64,000 bases of DNA from Nitrosomonadales bacterium. GTDB taxonomy: Bacteria > Pseudomonadota > Gammaproteobacteria > Burkholderiales > Gallionellaceae. This document shows, piece after piece, positions 17,217 to 26,463 of the stretch (its first letter is position 1; each line of letters begins with the position of its first letter). The stretch lies in contig JACRAT010000029.1 in assembly GCA_016234685.1 (NCBI GenBank), positions 80,999 to 144,998 of the forward strand, written 5' to 3'. The translations under genes and the position numbers were made by a program. The notes under the pieces were generated by a model that saw only the letters and a program-made list of their open reading frames with translations, did not search any database and was not told where the DNA came from.

Positions 17217-18170
17217 TCAGAAGGGGTCGGCGTAGATCTCGCGCAACGAGGCACCAGCGAAGAAGGTCTCTTGTTTGGCGGCGTTGACCATGTCGGGATT
17301 GCCGCACAGGAATATCTTCCAACCGTTGAGCTTGGGATGATCCTGAAGCGCGACATCCAGCACCATGCCTAGACGATAATCTTCCGCCGCGACATCCGCC
17401 GAGAGGCAGGGTTCGTAATGGAAGTTGGCATGGCGGGCGGCAAGTCGGCGCAGTTCATTCACCAGATACAGCCCGGCGGCATCATAGCTGCCGTGGTACA
17501 GGTGGATCTCGCCGGTGTGAGCGCTACGCAGTGCATCGCGCACGATGCCATATAGCGGGGCCAGACCTGATCCAGTGCCGATCAGCAGGAGGTTCTGTGC
17601 AGGCTGGCCTGCGGTGTAGAAACATTCGCCCGAGGCTTCTGAAATGGTGAGTTGGTCGCCGACCTTCAGGTGGTCGAAGAGCCATGAAGTCATCATGCCG
17701 CCGGGAACCTTGCGGATGTGCAAGGCGAGCTCGTCATCTAGTCCGGGGACGCTGGCCAGTGAATAGCAACGGACGATGGCATCGTCTTTGTAGAGCTTGA
17801 TGAATTGCCCTGCGCGGTAGCTGAACGCCTGCATCGGCTTGAGCTGAATGCCTAGGATGTCGGCATTGAGCAGGGTGATGCGGGTGACGACGGCGGGCAG
17901 TTTGGGCAGGCTGTCCTCAGCCAGCGCAACCTCAAGGTCTTCCTCGGGATGGCAGGCGCAGGCCATGAAATAATTCTGTTCGATCTGAGTGGGCTTCAAT
18001 CCTTGCTGTGCTTGGGCCGGAACTTTGCCCTTGGTGGCGCGCATCAGGCAGGTCTGGCAGATGCCGGCGCGGCAGGATGATGGGATGGTGACGCCTTGGG
18101 CAGTCAGCGTATCGAGAACCGTGCGATCCCCGCATTCGTGAGACTGCCCGCCTAGGGTGACTTTCGGCAT
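17217..18170 (-). CDS. 2Fe-2S ferredoxin / FAD-NAD(P)H oxidoreductase
   Basis: The 317-residue electron-transfer flavoprotein has an N-terminal plant-type ferredoxin domain with C33, C38, C41 and C71 as 2Fe-2S ligands. An FAD-binding barrel follows (RCYSLAS, residues 134-140), then the nucleotide-binding domain GTGSGLAP (198-205) and the terminal CGNPDMV. It lies 12 bp after the truncated haemoglobin gene and probably reduces it, by analogy with flavohaemoglobin reductase modules. metH follows 73 bp downstream and may be separately transcribed. Confidence 0.88.
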   Translation of the reverse strand: MPKVTLGGQSHECGDRTVLDTLTAQGVTIPSSCRAGICQTCLMRATKGKVPAQAQQGLKPTQIEQNYFMACACHPEEDLEVALAEDSLPKLPAVVTRITLLNADILGIQLKPMQAFSYRAGQFIKLYKDDAIVRCYSLASVPGLDDELALHIRKVPGGMMTSWLFDHLKVGDQLTISEASGECFYTAGQPAQNLLLIGTGSGLAPLYGIVRDALRSAHTGEIHLYHGSYDAAGLYLVNELRRLAARHANFHYEPCLSADVAAEDYRLGMVLDVALQDHPKLNGWKIFLCGNPDMVNAAKQETFFAGASLREIYADPF

Positions 18171-18182
18171 GGGCGTCGGGCC

Positions 18183-18545
18183 TTATTTGCCTAGAACGTC
18201 GTTGCGGGTGCTTTCGGCAATGGCCGCTGCTTGAGCGATCAGGTTGCCGGGGACGTTCAGTTCGGTCAGCGTTGCTCCGAGGTTCTCCATCACTGCGTCG
18301 AAGTGGCTATCGTTCAGACCCTTGGCGACCAAGTGGGCGTGACCACGACGCATGTCTGCGCCGCTGTAGTTGTTCGGGCCGCCGAAGGCGAGCGTCAGAA
18401 AGGCTTTTTGCTTGGACGCCTGGCGAGCCATGTCCACGCCATCAAAGAAATGCTTGATGCGGTCATCGGCCAGCACTTTGCGATAGAAGATGTCCACTGC
18501 TGCATTCACTGCGGCTTCACCGCCGATTTCTTCGTACAAGCTCAT
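18183..18545 (-). CDS. Group 1 truncated haemoglobin
   Basis: The 120-residue protein has the 2/2 globin pattern: LYEEIGGEAAVNAAVDIFYRKVL with the B10 tyrosine Y21, FGGPNNYSG, and MRRGHAHLV with H69 as the likely proximal ligand. Such proteins oxidise nitric oxide or bind oxygen. The ribosome site AGGAAGGA precedes the ATG. It is divergent from an NsrR-type regulator and cotranscribed with a reductase gene, which supports an NO-detoxifying role. Confidence 0.93.
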   Translation of the reverse strand: MSLYEEIGGEAAVNAAVDIFYRKVLADDRIKHFFDGVDMARQASKQKAFLTLAFGGPNNYSGADMRRGHAHLVAKGLNDSHFDAVMENLGATLTELNVPGNLIAQAAAIAESTRNDVLGK

Positions 18546-18596
18546 TTTCGTGTCCTTCCTGAGAGGTTGATAGTCATGTCAGCAGTGCTGGCAATT

Positions 18597-18674
18597 GAAT
18601 GTAAGTCATTTCGAATGTATATTGGCCCGACATCGAAAATCCATCGCGCTTAAAATACATTCTGCGTGCATCTT
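18597..18674. promoter_or_regulatory. Candidate NsrR operators between trHb and nsrR
   Basis: The 184-bp divergent spacer holds GAATGTA at 18597 and 18613, and its inverse TACATTC at 18656. A further NsrR-like half site GCATCTT lies at 18668. NsrR boxes are AT-rich inverted repeats with GATGYATTT halves. The spacing here is irregular, so exact sites are uncertain. Confidence 0.4.
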
Positions 18675-18729
18675 AATTTCTGCTGATGCGGCTTGTCAAG
18701 AATGATTGCGCTAATTGAAAAGGCACGAC

Positions 18730-19182
18730 ATGCGCTTGACCCTGTATACCGATTATTCGCTCCGCGTCCTGCTCTACCTAGGCTACAAGCGGGATCAGAA
18801 CGTGACGATCACTGAGTTGGCGGACTTCTACCGCATCTCCCGTAACCATCTGGTGAAGGTAGTCCATCAGCTTGGGGTGAATGGCTACATCCAGACCACG
18901 CGCGGCAAGCGCGGCGGCATCCGGCTGGCGATGGCGCCGGAAGAGATCGTGATCGGCGCGGTGGTCAGGAAGACCGAGCCGGACTTCGACCTGCTCGAAT
19001 GCTTCAATCCGGCGATAGACCAGTGCGTCATCACCAATTCCTGCATTCTGAAGGGGGTGTTGTTCGGGGCGCAGGCTACCTTCTTGGGTATCCTCGATAA
19101 ATACACATTGGCCGACGCGCTCGGTCAGCCGAAAGCCCCGTCGACCATCAAATCCATTCCCGTCGTTTCCGGCCCAGCTTGA
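18730..19182 (+). CDS. nsrR: Rrf2-family NO-sensing repressor NsrR
   Basis: The 150-residue Rrf2 protein has an N-terminal winged helix (MRLTLYTDYSLRVLLYL, ISRNHLVKVVHQL, TTRGKRGGIRL) and three cysteines C91, C99 and C105. They lie close to the E. coli NsrR positions 91, 96 and 102, ligating an Fe-S cluster that nitric oxide destroys. The ATG at 18730 matches the family start and has AAAAGG upstream; an upstream TTG at 18715 is less likely. It is divergent from the haemoglobin genes it probably represses. Confidence 0.9.
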   Translation: MRLTLYTDYSLRVLLYLGYKRDQNVTITELADFYRISRNHLVKVVHQLGVNGYIQTTRGKRGGIRLAMAPEEIVIGAVVRKTEPDFDLLECFNPAIDQCVITNSCILKGVLFGAQATFLGILDKYTLADALGQPKAPSTIKSIPVVSGPA

Positions 19183-19240
19183 GCGCGCACGCCGCCGTTG
19201 GCTTCGGCGGCAGACAAGACCACAAGATCAGGGAGGATCT

Positions 19241-20638
19241 GTGTCGCTGAAAATCTTTCGTACCAAACCTATCGCTGATGGTGAAAGCACCGGCCTGAAG
19301 CGCTGCCTGTCGGCTTTCGACCTCACCTTGCTCGGTGTCGGTGCCATCATCGGAACCGGCATCTTCGTGCTGACCGGCATCGCCGCCGCCCATCAATCCG
19401 GTCCGGCGGTGGTGCTGTCGTTCATCATCTCCGGCGTGGCCTGCGCTTTTGCTGCCTTGGCCTATGCCGAACTGGCAGCGGCGGTGGGCGGTTGCGGCAG
19501 CGCTTATGGCTACAGCTATGTCGCCTTTGGCGAGATCGTGGCTTGGGTGATCGGCTGGATCTTGCTGCTGGAATACAGCGTGTCGGTGGCGGCGGTGGCC
19601 AACGGCTGGTCGGGCTATTTCAACAATGCGCTGTCGGCAATGGGCATGGGGCTGCCGGAGGCGCTGACCAAGTCGCCGGAGCTGGGCGGCATCATCAATC
19701 TGCCAGCCAGCGCGATCATCCTGACCCTGATGGGGCTGCTGATCGTCGGCATCAAGCAGAGTGCCCAGCTCAACACCGCGATGGTGTTCATCAAGGTGCT
19801 GACCATCAGCGTGTTCATCGGCATTGCGATGTTCAATGTGCACCCTGAGAACTGGCATCCCTTCATGCCGTTCGGCTGGTTCTCGACGCAGCCGGATGGC
19901 TCCACCACCGGTGTGTTGGCGGGGGCGTCGCTGGTGTTTTTCGCTTACGTCGGCTTCGATGCAGTGTCCACGGCGGTGGAAGAAGCCAAAGACCCGCAGC
20001 GCGACGTGCCCATCGGCATCATCGCCTCGCTGGTGTTCTGCACGGTGATCTACATCATTGTGTCCGGTCTACTCACTGGCGTCGTACCTTACACCGAGCT
20101 GGGTGTGTCGTCGCCGGTGGCGCACGCGCTGCAACTGATGGGTTACAACTGGGCCTCGGCGCTGGTTTCCACCGGGGTGATCGCCGGGCTGACCACGGTG
20201 ATGCTGGTGCTGTATTACGGCCTGACCCGCATCATCTTCGCCATGTCGCGCGATGGTCTGCTGTCGCCGTTCTTCGCCGAGGTGAACCACAAGACGCACA
20301 CGCCGGTGCGGGTGATCGTCATCACTGGCCTCATCATGTCCGTTGCGGCGGGCTTACTGCCTTTGGGGGCGCTGGCCGAGTTGGTGAACATCGGCACGCT
20401 GGCCGCCTTCGTGTTGGTGTGCCTGGGCGTGATCGTGCTGCGTGTGCGTCAGCCGCACCTCAAGCGCCCGTTCAAGAATCCTTTCAACCCGTTGTTTCCG
20501 ATACTGGGCATGATCTCCTGCGGCGGGCTGATGGCCTTCCTGCCGGAATCGACTTGGCTGCGCTTCATCGTCTGGCTGACTCTGGGTGTGATCGTGTACT
20601 TCACCTATTCGATGCGTCACAGCAAGCTGGCGAAATAA
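19241..20638 (+). CDS. APC-family amino acid permease
   Basis: The 465-residue protein has about 12 transmembrane helices and the APC/CAT signature GVGAIIGTGIFVLTGIAA in helix 1, with GCGSAYGYSYVAFGEIVAWVIGWILLLEY in helix 3 and FFAYVGFDAVSTAVEEAKDPQRD in helix 6. It resembles cationic amino acid transporters of the YfnA type. Substrate is not determined. Translation starts at GTG 19241, with GGGAGGA 6 bp upstream. It ends at a strong shared terminator. Confidence 0.9.
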   Translation: MSLKIFRTKPIADGESTGLKRCLSAFDLTLLGVGAIIGTGIFVLTGIAAAHQSGPAVVLSFIISGVACAFAALAYAELAAAVGGCGSAYGYSYVAFGEIVAWVIGWILLLEYSVSVAAVANGWSGYFNNALSAMGMGLPEALTKSPELGGIINLPASAIILTLMGLLIVGIKQSAQLNTAMVFIKVLTISVFIGIAMFNVHPENWHPFMPFGWFSTQPDGSTTGVLAGASLVFFAYVGFDAVSTAVEEAKDPQRDVPIGIIASLVFCTVIYIIVSGLLTGVVPYTELGVSSPVAHALQLMGYNWASALVSTGVIAGLTTVMLVLYYGLTRIIFAMSRDGLLSPFFAEVNHKTHTPVRVIVITGLIMSVAAGLLPLGALAELVNIGTLAAFVLVCLGVIVLRVRQPHLKRPFKNPFNPLFPILGMISCGGLMAFLPESTWLRFIVWLTLGVIVYFTYSMRHSKLAK

Positions 20639-20649
20639 GCTACGCCGGA

Positions 20650-20686
20650 CAACAAAAAAGCCGACTCACGTCGGCTTTTTTGTTGG
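20650..20686. terminator. Bidirectional intrinsic terminator
   Basis: A perfect palindrome with stem GCCGAC-TCAC-GTCGGC is flanked by A6 and T6, extending to CAACAAAAAA and TTTTTTGTTG. It lies between the convergent permease and cytochrome c genes, so it ends transcription from both sides. Confidence 0.92.
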
Positions 20687-20698
20687 AGTCGGCTGGAG

Positions 20699-21052
20699 TT
20701 ACTTAGCCAAGCCCAAGATGAATTGAACCAGTTGCTTGATGTCGGCTTGCTTGTTGCCGCTAGGATCGTTCGCTGGCATGGGCATCGAACCCCAGTTGCC
20801 AGAGCCGCCCTTGGAGACCTTCATCACGAGACCTTCTTCCAATCCGTACTCTTTGCCGTTGTAAGTGAACTTTGCCGCGCCCTTGTACTTGGCGCCCACA
20901 TCCTTCCACGCCGGGCCGACGACCTTTTTGTCGATCGAGTGGCAGGCAGTACAGTTGCTCTTCTTTGCCAACTCTGGCATGTCGGTCGCCAGTGCGCTGC
21001 CAGCCGCCATCAGACCTGCTGCTGCGATCATGCTTGCAATGATAGATTTCAT
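20699..21052 (-). CDS. Periplasmic class I cytochrome c
   Basis: The 117-residue protein has a signal peptide (cleavage near A22-T23) and one haem c site C34-x-x-C37-H38 (CTACH). The sixth ligand is a methionine in GSMPMPAND, followed by KQLVQFILGL as the C-terminal helix. It resembles small electron-shuttle cytochromes of the c-552/c-551 type. An insert, KFTYNGKEYGLEEGL, is longer than in the second cytochrome at 32876. It is transcribed alone. Confidence 0.92.
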   Translation of the reverse strand: MKSIIASMIAAAGLMAAGSALATDMPELAKKSNCTACHSIDKKVVGPAWKDVGAKYKGAAKFTYNGKEYGLEEGLVMKVSKGGSGNWGSMPMPANDPSGNKQADIKQLVQFILGLAK

Positions 21053-21199
21053 TTTCTCTCCAGTTCGGTTAGCTGTTTTCTAAATGCGATGGTGAGTCCT
21101 TCTCCCCGCCGCTATTCTAAACAACCCAGTCGTGTTTGCAAGATGGCATTGTGACCGGTAGGCCCAATAACGGCACAACAGCGACGGGAGTTGACGATT

Positions 21200-22024
21200 T
21201 TATGCCGACCAGTCGACGATGCCGCTGTAAGCCGTGACCAGAACCACTAGGCCGAACACGATGCGATACCAAGCGAACACCGAGAAATCGTGGTTGCTGA
21301 TGTAGCGCAGCAGGCCGCGTACCGCGATGAAGGCGCTGATGAACGAGGCGATGGAGCCGACAAGGAAGATGCCCATGTCTTCGGCGTGGAACTGGTCGCG
21401 GTATTTCACCACCTCGTACAGCGTTGCCATGCTCAAGGTAGGGATGGCGAGGAAGAACGAGAACTCGGTAGCCGCTTTGCGCGATAGACCAAAGAACAAT
21501 CCGCCGATGATGGTCGCCCCCGAACGCGAAGTGCCGGGGATTAGCGCCAGCGCTTGCGCTAGGCCCATCTTCAGGGCGTCCTTCCAGCGCATCTCGTCCA
21601 CGCTTTGGATGCGTACCGTGTGTTGACGCCTCTCCGCCCACAGGATGATGAAGCCGCCGACGATGAAGGCTAGTGCCACCGGCACTGGGGTGAACAGATG
21701 CGCCTTGATGACCTTGCCGAACAACAGCCCGAGGATGGCCAGCGGCAGGAAGGCGATGAACAGGTTGGTCACAAAGCGTTGCGCCGCTTCTTGCTTTTGC
21801 ACCAAGCCTGTGCCGACCGAGACCAGCTTGGCGCGGTACTCCCAGCACACCGCCAGAATCGCGGCGAACTGGATGACGATCTCGAACACCTTGCCGCGCT
21901 CGTCGTTGAAGTCGAGCAGGTCGCCGACTAGGATCAGATGGCCGGTGGAGGAGATAGGCAGGAATTCGGTCAGCCCCTCGACCACGCCGAGGATGGCCGC
22001 CTTGAGCAGCAAGATGATGTCCAT
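21200..22024 (-). CDS. uppP: Undecaprenyl-diphosphatase
   Basis: This membrane enzyme of 274 residues recycles the lipid carrier for peptidoglycan by dephosphorylating undecaprenyl diphosphate, and confers low-level bacitracin resistance when overproduced. The signature [17 protein letters not shown] (from residue 16) and the second active segment [20 protein letters not shown] are intact, with about eight hydrophobic helices. It lies 15 bp downstream of thyA. The 147 bp between it and the cytochrome gene show no other gene. Confidence 0.95.
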   Translation of the reverse strand: MDIILLLKAAILGVVEGLTEFLPISSTGHLILVGDLLDFNDERGKVFEIVIQFAAILAVCWEYRAKLVSVGTGLVQKQEAAQRFVTNLFIAFLPLAILGLLFGKVIKAHLFTPVPVALAFIVGGFIILWAERRQHTVRIQSVDEMRWKDALKMGLAQALALIPGTSRSGATIIGGLFFGLSRKAATEFSFFLAIPTLSMATLYEVVKYRDQFHAEDMGIFLVGSIASFISAFIAVRGLLRYISNHDFSVFAWYRIVFGLVVLVTAYSGIVDWSA

Positions 22025-22039
22025 GTGATTTTCTTTAAG

Positions 22040-22834
22040 TTATACGGCGACAGCCGCTTTGATGGCCGGATGCGGCTCGTAGCCTTCCAGCGTGAAATCC
22101 TCGAACTTGAAGCTGAGGATGTCCTTCACCGCCGGGTTGATCTTCATCGTCGGCAGGGCACGCGGTTCGCGCGACAATTGCGTTGCCACCTGTTCCAGAT
22201 GGTTGGAATACAGATGCGCGTCGCCGAAGGTATGCACGAAGTCGCCCGGCTTGAGTCCGCACACCTGCGCCATCATCATGGTCAGCAAGGCGTAGCTGGC
22301 GATGTTGAACGGCACGCCGAGGAAGATGTCGGCGCTGCGCTGGTACAACTGGCAGGACAACTTGCCGTCTGCGACGTAGAACTGGAAGAAAGCGTGGCAG
22401 GGTGCTAAAGCCATCCGCTCCAGCTCGCCCACGTTCCAGGCCGAGACGATGATGCGGCGCGAATCCGGGTTGTGCTTCAGCTGTTCGACCGCGACCTTGA
22501 TCTGATCGACCACTCGCCCATCCACCGTCTCCCACGAGCGCCACTGCTTGCCGTACACCGGGCCGAGATCGCCGTACTCGTCCGCCCATTCGTCCCAGAT
22601 GCGCACGCCATTCTCTTTCAGATACCTGATGTTGGTGTCGCCCTGCAAGAACCACAACAGCTCATGGATGATGGACTTCAGGTGACATTTCTTGGTGGTG
22701 ACCAGCGGGAAGCCCTGCGAGAGATCGAAGCGCATCTGGTAGCCGAACACACTGACCGTGCCCGTGCCGGTGCGGTCGGATTTCTTCGTGCCGTGGTCTT
22801 GCACGTGCTGCATCAGGTCGAGGTAAGCGCGCAT
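22040..22834 (-). CDS. thyA: Thymidylate synthase
   Basis: The enzyme makes dTMP from dUMP using methylene-tetrahydrofolate. The product is 264 residues, the same length as the E. coli enzyme, and the nucleophile C146 lies in [12 protein letters not shown], with [18 protein letters not shown] and [10 protein letters not shown] downstream. An in-frame ATG exists at 22963, but it adds 43 unconserved residues and runs into the kinase gene, so [11 protein letters not shown] is chosen. Confidence 0.97.
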   Translation of the reverse strand: MRAYLDLMQHVQDHGTKKSDRTGTGTVSVFGYQMRFDLSQGFPLVTTKKCHLKSIIHELLWFLQGDTNIRYLKENGVRIWDEWADEYGDLGPVYGKQWRSWETVDGRVVDQIKVAVEQLKHNPDSRRIIVSAWNVGELERMALAPCHAFFQFYVADGKLSCQLYQRSADIFLGVPFNIASYALLTMMMAQVCGLKPGDFVHTFGDAHLYSNHLEQVATQLSREPRALPTMKINPAVKDILSFKFEDFTLEGYEPHPAIKAAVAV

Positions 22835-22907
22835 GGTAAAGTCGTCGCAGGGGTGGAATTTCGAGGGGGCGATGTTAGCACAACTGCCCAGCCCGGATTC
22901 CGCCGGG

Positions 22908-24272
22908 CTAATGCCTGAGCGCGCTTTCAGCCAGCGGCAGCACGATCTCCGCTTCCAATCCACCCAGCGGATGGTTGCGCAGGGTGATCTGGCCGCTGTG
23001 GCTGAGCACGATGTTGCGGGTGATGGACAGTCCCAGCCCCGTGCCGCCGGTTTCGCGCGAACGTGATTGCTCCAGCCGGTAGAACGGGGTGAACACCGCT
23101 TCCAGTTCTTGGGCCGGGATGCCGGGGCCGTGGTCGCGGATGAGGATGGCGCAGTGGCGCTGATCGCAAACCAGCGCCATCTCGGCGCGTAGCCCGTATT
23201 TCACCGCGTTGTCGAGCAGGTTGGCGATGGCGCGGCGCAAGGCCAGCGGGCGTGCTTCGACTTCGGCGCGGCAGCGCTGGAGATATTCCACCGGCTGGCC
23301 GACCTCTTGCGCATCGCTGCACACGCTGTCGAGCAGCGAATCGAGGTCCAGCCGTTGCGGCGGCTCACTCGCATCCAGACTGCGCGCCAGTTCCAGCCCT
23401 TCCTGCAACATCTGCTGCATGGCGCTCATATCGCTCACCAGCTTCTCGCGCAGGGTTTCGTCCGACACCTTTTCCAGCCGCAGGCGCAAGCGGGTGAGCG
23501 GCGTTTGCAGATCGTGAGTGATGGCGGCCAACATGCCGGTGCGTTCACGCAGGTCGTCGCCGATGCGCTGCTGCATCCGGTTGAAGGCGCGGATGGCGGA
23601 GCGCATCTCGCTGCTGCCGTGTTCGGTCAAGGGCTGATGCGTATTGGAAAGATCCAGCGCATCTGCGGCATCGGCCAGATGTTGCAGCGGGCGCGTGGCG
23701 ATGCGCGCGACCAGCCAAGCCAGCGCGGCGATACACGCGGCGAACAGCAACAGCGCGTCCCAAGGCGGATGGGTGGGGATGGGCGGACGCGGCGGAGAAA
23801 CCAGTCTCAGTTGCACCGGCGTGCCATCCGCCAGTGCGATAAGCACCTGCTGGCAGATCGGGGCGGGCAGCGGCCCCTCCCGCCACATCGGGCGCTCACC
23901 CATGCCGGGCGGATGGCAGGGTTCGGGCTGGGCGGCATGGAGCTTGCGCGCCCGGCCCAGCTCCTGATGCAGGGCGCGTTCGAGCATGGCCTCTCCCCCG
24001 GCTTCAGGTATCGGCTCGGCGGAAAGTTGCCCATGTATACCCATGCCATGCAGCGAAGCCAGTACCTGCTCACGTGAGGCCGGATCGGCTCCGTCCAACT
24101 CACCGACCAGTGCCGCCACCCGTTCGGCGCGGTGCTGGGCGTGGGTGTAGACCAGCAGCTCTTCCTGCTGGTGATGGGCCAGCACGATGGTGAACGAAGC
24201 CGACACCACCACGCCCAGCATCAATAGCAGGAACAAGCGGCCATGCATGGAGCGGAAGAAGGCGCAGGTCAT
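22908..24272 (-). CDS. Two-component sensor histidine kinase with Cys/His/Met-rich periplasmic domain
   Basis: The 454-residue inner-membrane kinase has helices at about 12-32 and 173-190, a HAMP linker, the phospho-acceptor H253 in [14 protein letters not shown], and the ATPase motifs [18 protein letters not shown] and GGTGLGLSI. The periplasmic loop includes [19 protein letters not shown] and PICQQ (C119, H120, M124, M129, C140), which could bind metal or sense redox state. It overlaps the response regulator by 4 bp. The domain layout resembles the EnvZ/QseC-type kinases. Confidence 0.92.
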   Translation of the reverse strand: MTCAFFRSMHGRLFLLLMLGVVVSASFTIVLAHHQQEELLVYTHAQHRAERVAALVGELDGADPASREQVLASLHGMGIHGQLSAEPIPEAGGEAMLERALHQELGRARKLHAAQPEPCHPPGMGERPMWREGPLPAPICQQVLIALADGTPVQLRLVSPPRPPIPTHPPWDALLLFAACIAALAWLVARIATRPLQHLADAADALDLSNTHQPLTEHGSSEMRSAIRAFNRMQQRIGDDLRERTGMLAAITHDLQTPLTRLRLRLEKVSDETLREKLVSDMSAMQQMLQEGLELARSLDASEPPQRLDLDSLLDSVCSDAQEVGQPVEYLQRCRAEVEARPLALRRAIANLLDNAVKYGLRAEMALVCDQRHCAILIRDHGPGIPAQELEAVFTPFYRLEQSRSRETGGTGLGLSITRNIVLSHSGQITLRNHPLGGLEAEIVLPLAESALRH

Positions 24273-24985
24273 TTCTTTTGTACCAAGGCGGTCAGCAGAT
24301 AGCCCTCGTTGCGCAGTGTCTTGATGAGTTGCGGCGCGCGGGCGTCATCGCCCAGCTTCTGGCGCAGACGGCTGATGGCGAGGTCGATCGACCGGTCGAA
24401 GGGATCGCCGTCGCGGCCTTGGGTCAGGCTCAGCAACTGGTCACGATCGAGCGGGCGATTGGGGTGTTCCAGCAGCACTTTGAGCAAGCGGAACTCGCCG
24501 CCGGACAGCGCCACCACCACGCCGTCACGACGCTGCAACTGGTGGTCAACGAGGTTCAGTGTCCAGTCGCCGAACACCAGCCGCTGCGCGTGTTCGAGCG
24601 TCGATGCCCCTGCGCTGCGCCGCAACACGCTGCGGATGCGCGCCACCAACTCGCGCGGCTCGAACGGCTTGCACAGATAATCGTCTGCGCCCATCTCCAG
24701 CCCGAGGATGCGATCCAGCGGTGCGCTACGAGCGGTGAGCATGATGACCGGCAGGGCGGAACGCGCGCGCAAATCGCGGCACAGCGCCAGTCCGTCCTCG
24801 CCCGGCAGGGTGAGGTCGAGCACGACCAGCTCCACCGTCTCCCGCTCCAGTAGCGCGCGCATCTCCGCCCCGTTCGCCGCCGTCGAGATGTGCCAGCCCT
24901 GCTGCGCCAGATAGTCGGCCAGCAGGCTGCGGATGTCGGTGTCGTCATCGACGACGAGGATGTGGGGCTGCGCGCTGAGATTCAT
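24269..24985 (-). CDS. OmpR-family response regulator
   Basis: The 238-residue regulator has a receiver domain (VVDDDTD acidic pocket, phospho-Asp in VVLDLTLPGEDG, KPFEPRELVARI) and a C-terminal winged helix (LSGGEFRLLKVLLEHPNRPLDRDQLL, VDLAISRLRQKLGD, IKTLRNEGYLL). The frame stays open upstream to 25048, but MNLSAQPHILVVDDD at 24985 with AAGGTG upstream is the family-like start. It is followed by the overlapping kinase gene and is divergent from the Spy-like gene it probably controls. Confidence 0.93.
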   Translation of the reverse strand: MNLSAQPHILVVDDDTDIRSLLADYLAQQGWHISTAANGAEMRALLERETVELVVLDLTLPGEDGLALCRDLRARSALPVIMLTARSAPLDRILGLEMGADDYLCKPFEPRELVARIRSVLRRSAGASTLEHAQRLVFGDWTLNLVDHQLQRRDGVVVALSGGEFRLLKVLLEHPNRPLDRDQLLSLTQGRDGDPFDRSIDLAISRLRQKLGDDARAPQLIKTLRNEGYLLTALVQKK

Positions 24986-25027
24986 GGGCCGCACCTTACA
25001 ACGATTCCCCGGCTTTTGCGATGCCGA

Positions 25028-25075
25028 TACAAAACCGTACAAATCCACCCCGACCCGACATGCGCCGGATACAAA
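25028..25075. promoter_or_regulatory. Candidate response-regulator boxes (TACAAA repeats)
   Basis: TACAAA occurs at 25028 and 25038, exactly 10 bp apart, and again at 25070. OmpR/CpxR-family regulators bind such direct repeats with one-turn spacing. The site is in the 144-bp region between the regulator and the Spy-like gene, so it could serve both. Binding is inferred. Confidence 0.45.
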
Positions 25076-25129
25076 AGAGGCGTTAAATGCTCATCGTGCA
25101 ATGACGCACTTTCGAATCGGAGACTGAAA

Positions 25130-25558
25130 ATGAAGACACTGGGAAAAATGCTGCTGGTCGCTGGTCTGTTGACGACTGCCGGTTACGGCATGAACGCGAT
25201 GGCGGAAGAAGGCTGTAGCGGCCCGATGATGATGGGCGGCAAGATGAACCACGAAGGCATGGACAAGATGCGCGAACAGCATCAGGCCAAAGTGCATGAT
25301 GCGCTGAAGCTGACTCCGGCGCAGGAGCCGGCTTGGCAGAAACTGGTCGCCAGCCATCAGGATCATCCGCAAGGAATCGAGAAGCTGCCCGCCCCGGAGC
25401 GTCTGGAAAAGATGATCGCCCACATGCAGGGCCATCTGGCCGCGCTGAAAGAGTTCTATGCCGTACTGACGCCGGAACAGCGCAAGACCTTCGATGACTC
25501 CATGCCCAAACCCGGCGAATTCCCCGGCATGGGCCGCCCCGGGATGTCTCCGCGCTGA
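25130..25558 (+). CDS. Spy/CpxP-like periplasmic chaperone (LTXXQ protein)
   Basis: The 142-residue protein has a signal peptide cleaved after A25 (AMA-EE) and two LTxxQ motifs, LTPAQ (61-65) and LTPEQ (113-117), which define the Spy/CpxP family of envelope-stress chaperones. The mature N-terminus is rich in Met and His (CSGPMMMGGKMNHEGMDKM), suggesting metal binding. GGAG lies 9 bp before the ATG at 25130. It is divergent from a two-component system, like cpxP from cpxRA. Confidence 0.85.
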   Translation: MKTLGKMLLVAGLLTTAGYGMNAMAEEGCSGPMMMGGKMNHEGMDKMREQHQAKVHDALKLTPAQEPAWQKLVASHQDHPQGIEKLPAPERLEKMIAHMQGHLAALKEFYAVLTPEQRKTFDDSMPKPGEFPGMGRPGMSPR

Positions 25559-25584
25559 TCTTGCGGGAGGGGTCTCTCCCTTCT

Positions 25585-25607
25585 CCCTTCTCCCGCCGGG
25601 AGAAGGG
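25585..25607. terminator. Hairpin between convergent genes (GGGAGAAGGG repeat family)
   Basis: CCCTTCTCCC-GCC-GGGAGAAGGG forms a 10-bp perfect stem between the convergent Spy-like and permease genes. It lacks a long T-run, so termination would be weak or factor-assisted. Its arms match the repeat type at 9046-9075 and in metH. Confidence 0.6.
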
Positions 25608-25615
25608 AACTCCCT

Positions 25616-26371
25616 CTATTCCCTCTGCCGAATCAGTGCCCCCAGCCACGCCCACAAACCTCCTGCCAGCGCCATCGTCCACACGATGGTCGCTCCGGCG
25701 GGCAGGTCGGCCCAGACTGAGAGCAGCAATCCTGCCAGATAGCCTGTTACGCCGATCAGGACGGCAGGCCAGATGCGGTGCTTGATATGCCGGGTCGCCA
25801 GCGCCGGGACGATCAGGCTGGCGAACACCAGATAGACTCCCACCAGTTGCACCGAGGCCGTGACGGCCAAGGCGAACATCGCGTAGAAACCGAGATCACC
25901 CAGACGCGCCGCATAGCTCCGCCACACTAGCAACAACAGGGCCGTCAGCGCGGCGACCGCCAGAAGCTGGCTGTCGCTCACCCACAGGATCTGCCCTACC
26001 AGCAAGTCTTTCAGATGCTCGCCCGCGTGCGTGTCGCGGCTCATCAGCAAGATGCCGCCAGTCGCGGCCAGCACGAAGATCAGCCCGATGCCCGCCTCGC
26101 GCGCCGCCAGCGGCCAGCGTTCCAGCGCCGCCAGCAGCGCCGCGCCGATCAGCGCACTGGCGACGGCGCAGAGCTGTATCGCCAGCGGCGACTCCTCCCA
26201 GCCAGCCAGCCCGGCGCCGATCACGCCCAGCCCCGCCATTTGCGCCACCGCTAGGTCGGCAAAGATCACGCCGCGTTGCAGCACCTTGATGCCGAGCGGG
26301 ATGTGCGTGGCGAGGACGAGCAGTCCGGCGATCAGCGCGGTGGAGAGCAGGGAAAGGTCGGCGAGTGTCAT
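25616..26371 (-). CDS. Metal ABC transporter permease (ZnuB/ABC-3 family)
   Basis: The 251-residue inner-membrane protein has about eight transmembrane helices and the ABC-3 family signature: LATHIPLGIKVLQRGVIFADLAVAQMAGLG near the start, and LVGQILWVSD, VGVYLVFASLIVPALATRH later. This family moves Zn, Mn or Fe ions. The binding protein gene lies upstream, but the ATPase gene that normally sits between or beside them is absent from the window. The two genes are separated by 92 bp that include a palindromic repeat. Confidence 0.88.
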   Translation of the reverse strand: MTLADLSLLSTALIAGLLVLATHIPLGIKVLQRGVIFADLAVAQMAGLGVIGAGLAGWEESPLAIQLCAVASALIGAALLAALERWPLAAREAGIGLIFVLAATGGILLMSRDTHAGEHLKDLLVGQILWVSDSQLLAVAALTALLLLVWRSYAARLGDLGFYAMFALAVTASVQLVGVYLVFASLIVPALATRHIKHRIWPAVLIGVTGYLAGLLLSVWADLPAGATIVWTMALAGGLWAWLGALIRQRE

Positions 26372-26411
26372 GAGTGTCCTTTGTCGTTAAACTTATACGA
26401 TTCATTAGGTC

Positions 26412-26439
26412 CGTCATTCCGGCGCAGGCTGGAATGACG
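26412..26439. repeat. Palindromic repeat between metal-uptake genes
   Basis: CGTCATTCC and GGAATGACG form a perfect 9-bp stem around GGCGCAGGCT. The sequence would read VIPACAGMT when translated, a signature of a very common dispersed repeat. It occupies the place where an ATPase gene would be expected. Confidence 0.85.
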
Positions 26440-26463
26440 CTCATTGTTCCAATGAAGCAATGT

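Noticed and set aside
22835..22963. Upstream extension of thyA
   Set aside because: It adds 43 unconserved residues and overlaps the kinase gene; the 264-residue form matches the family exactly.
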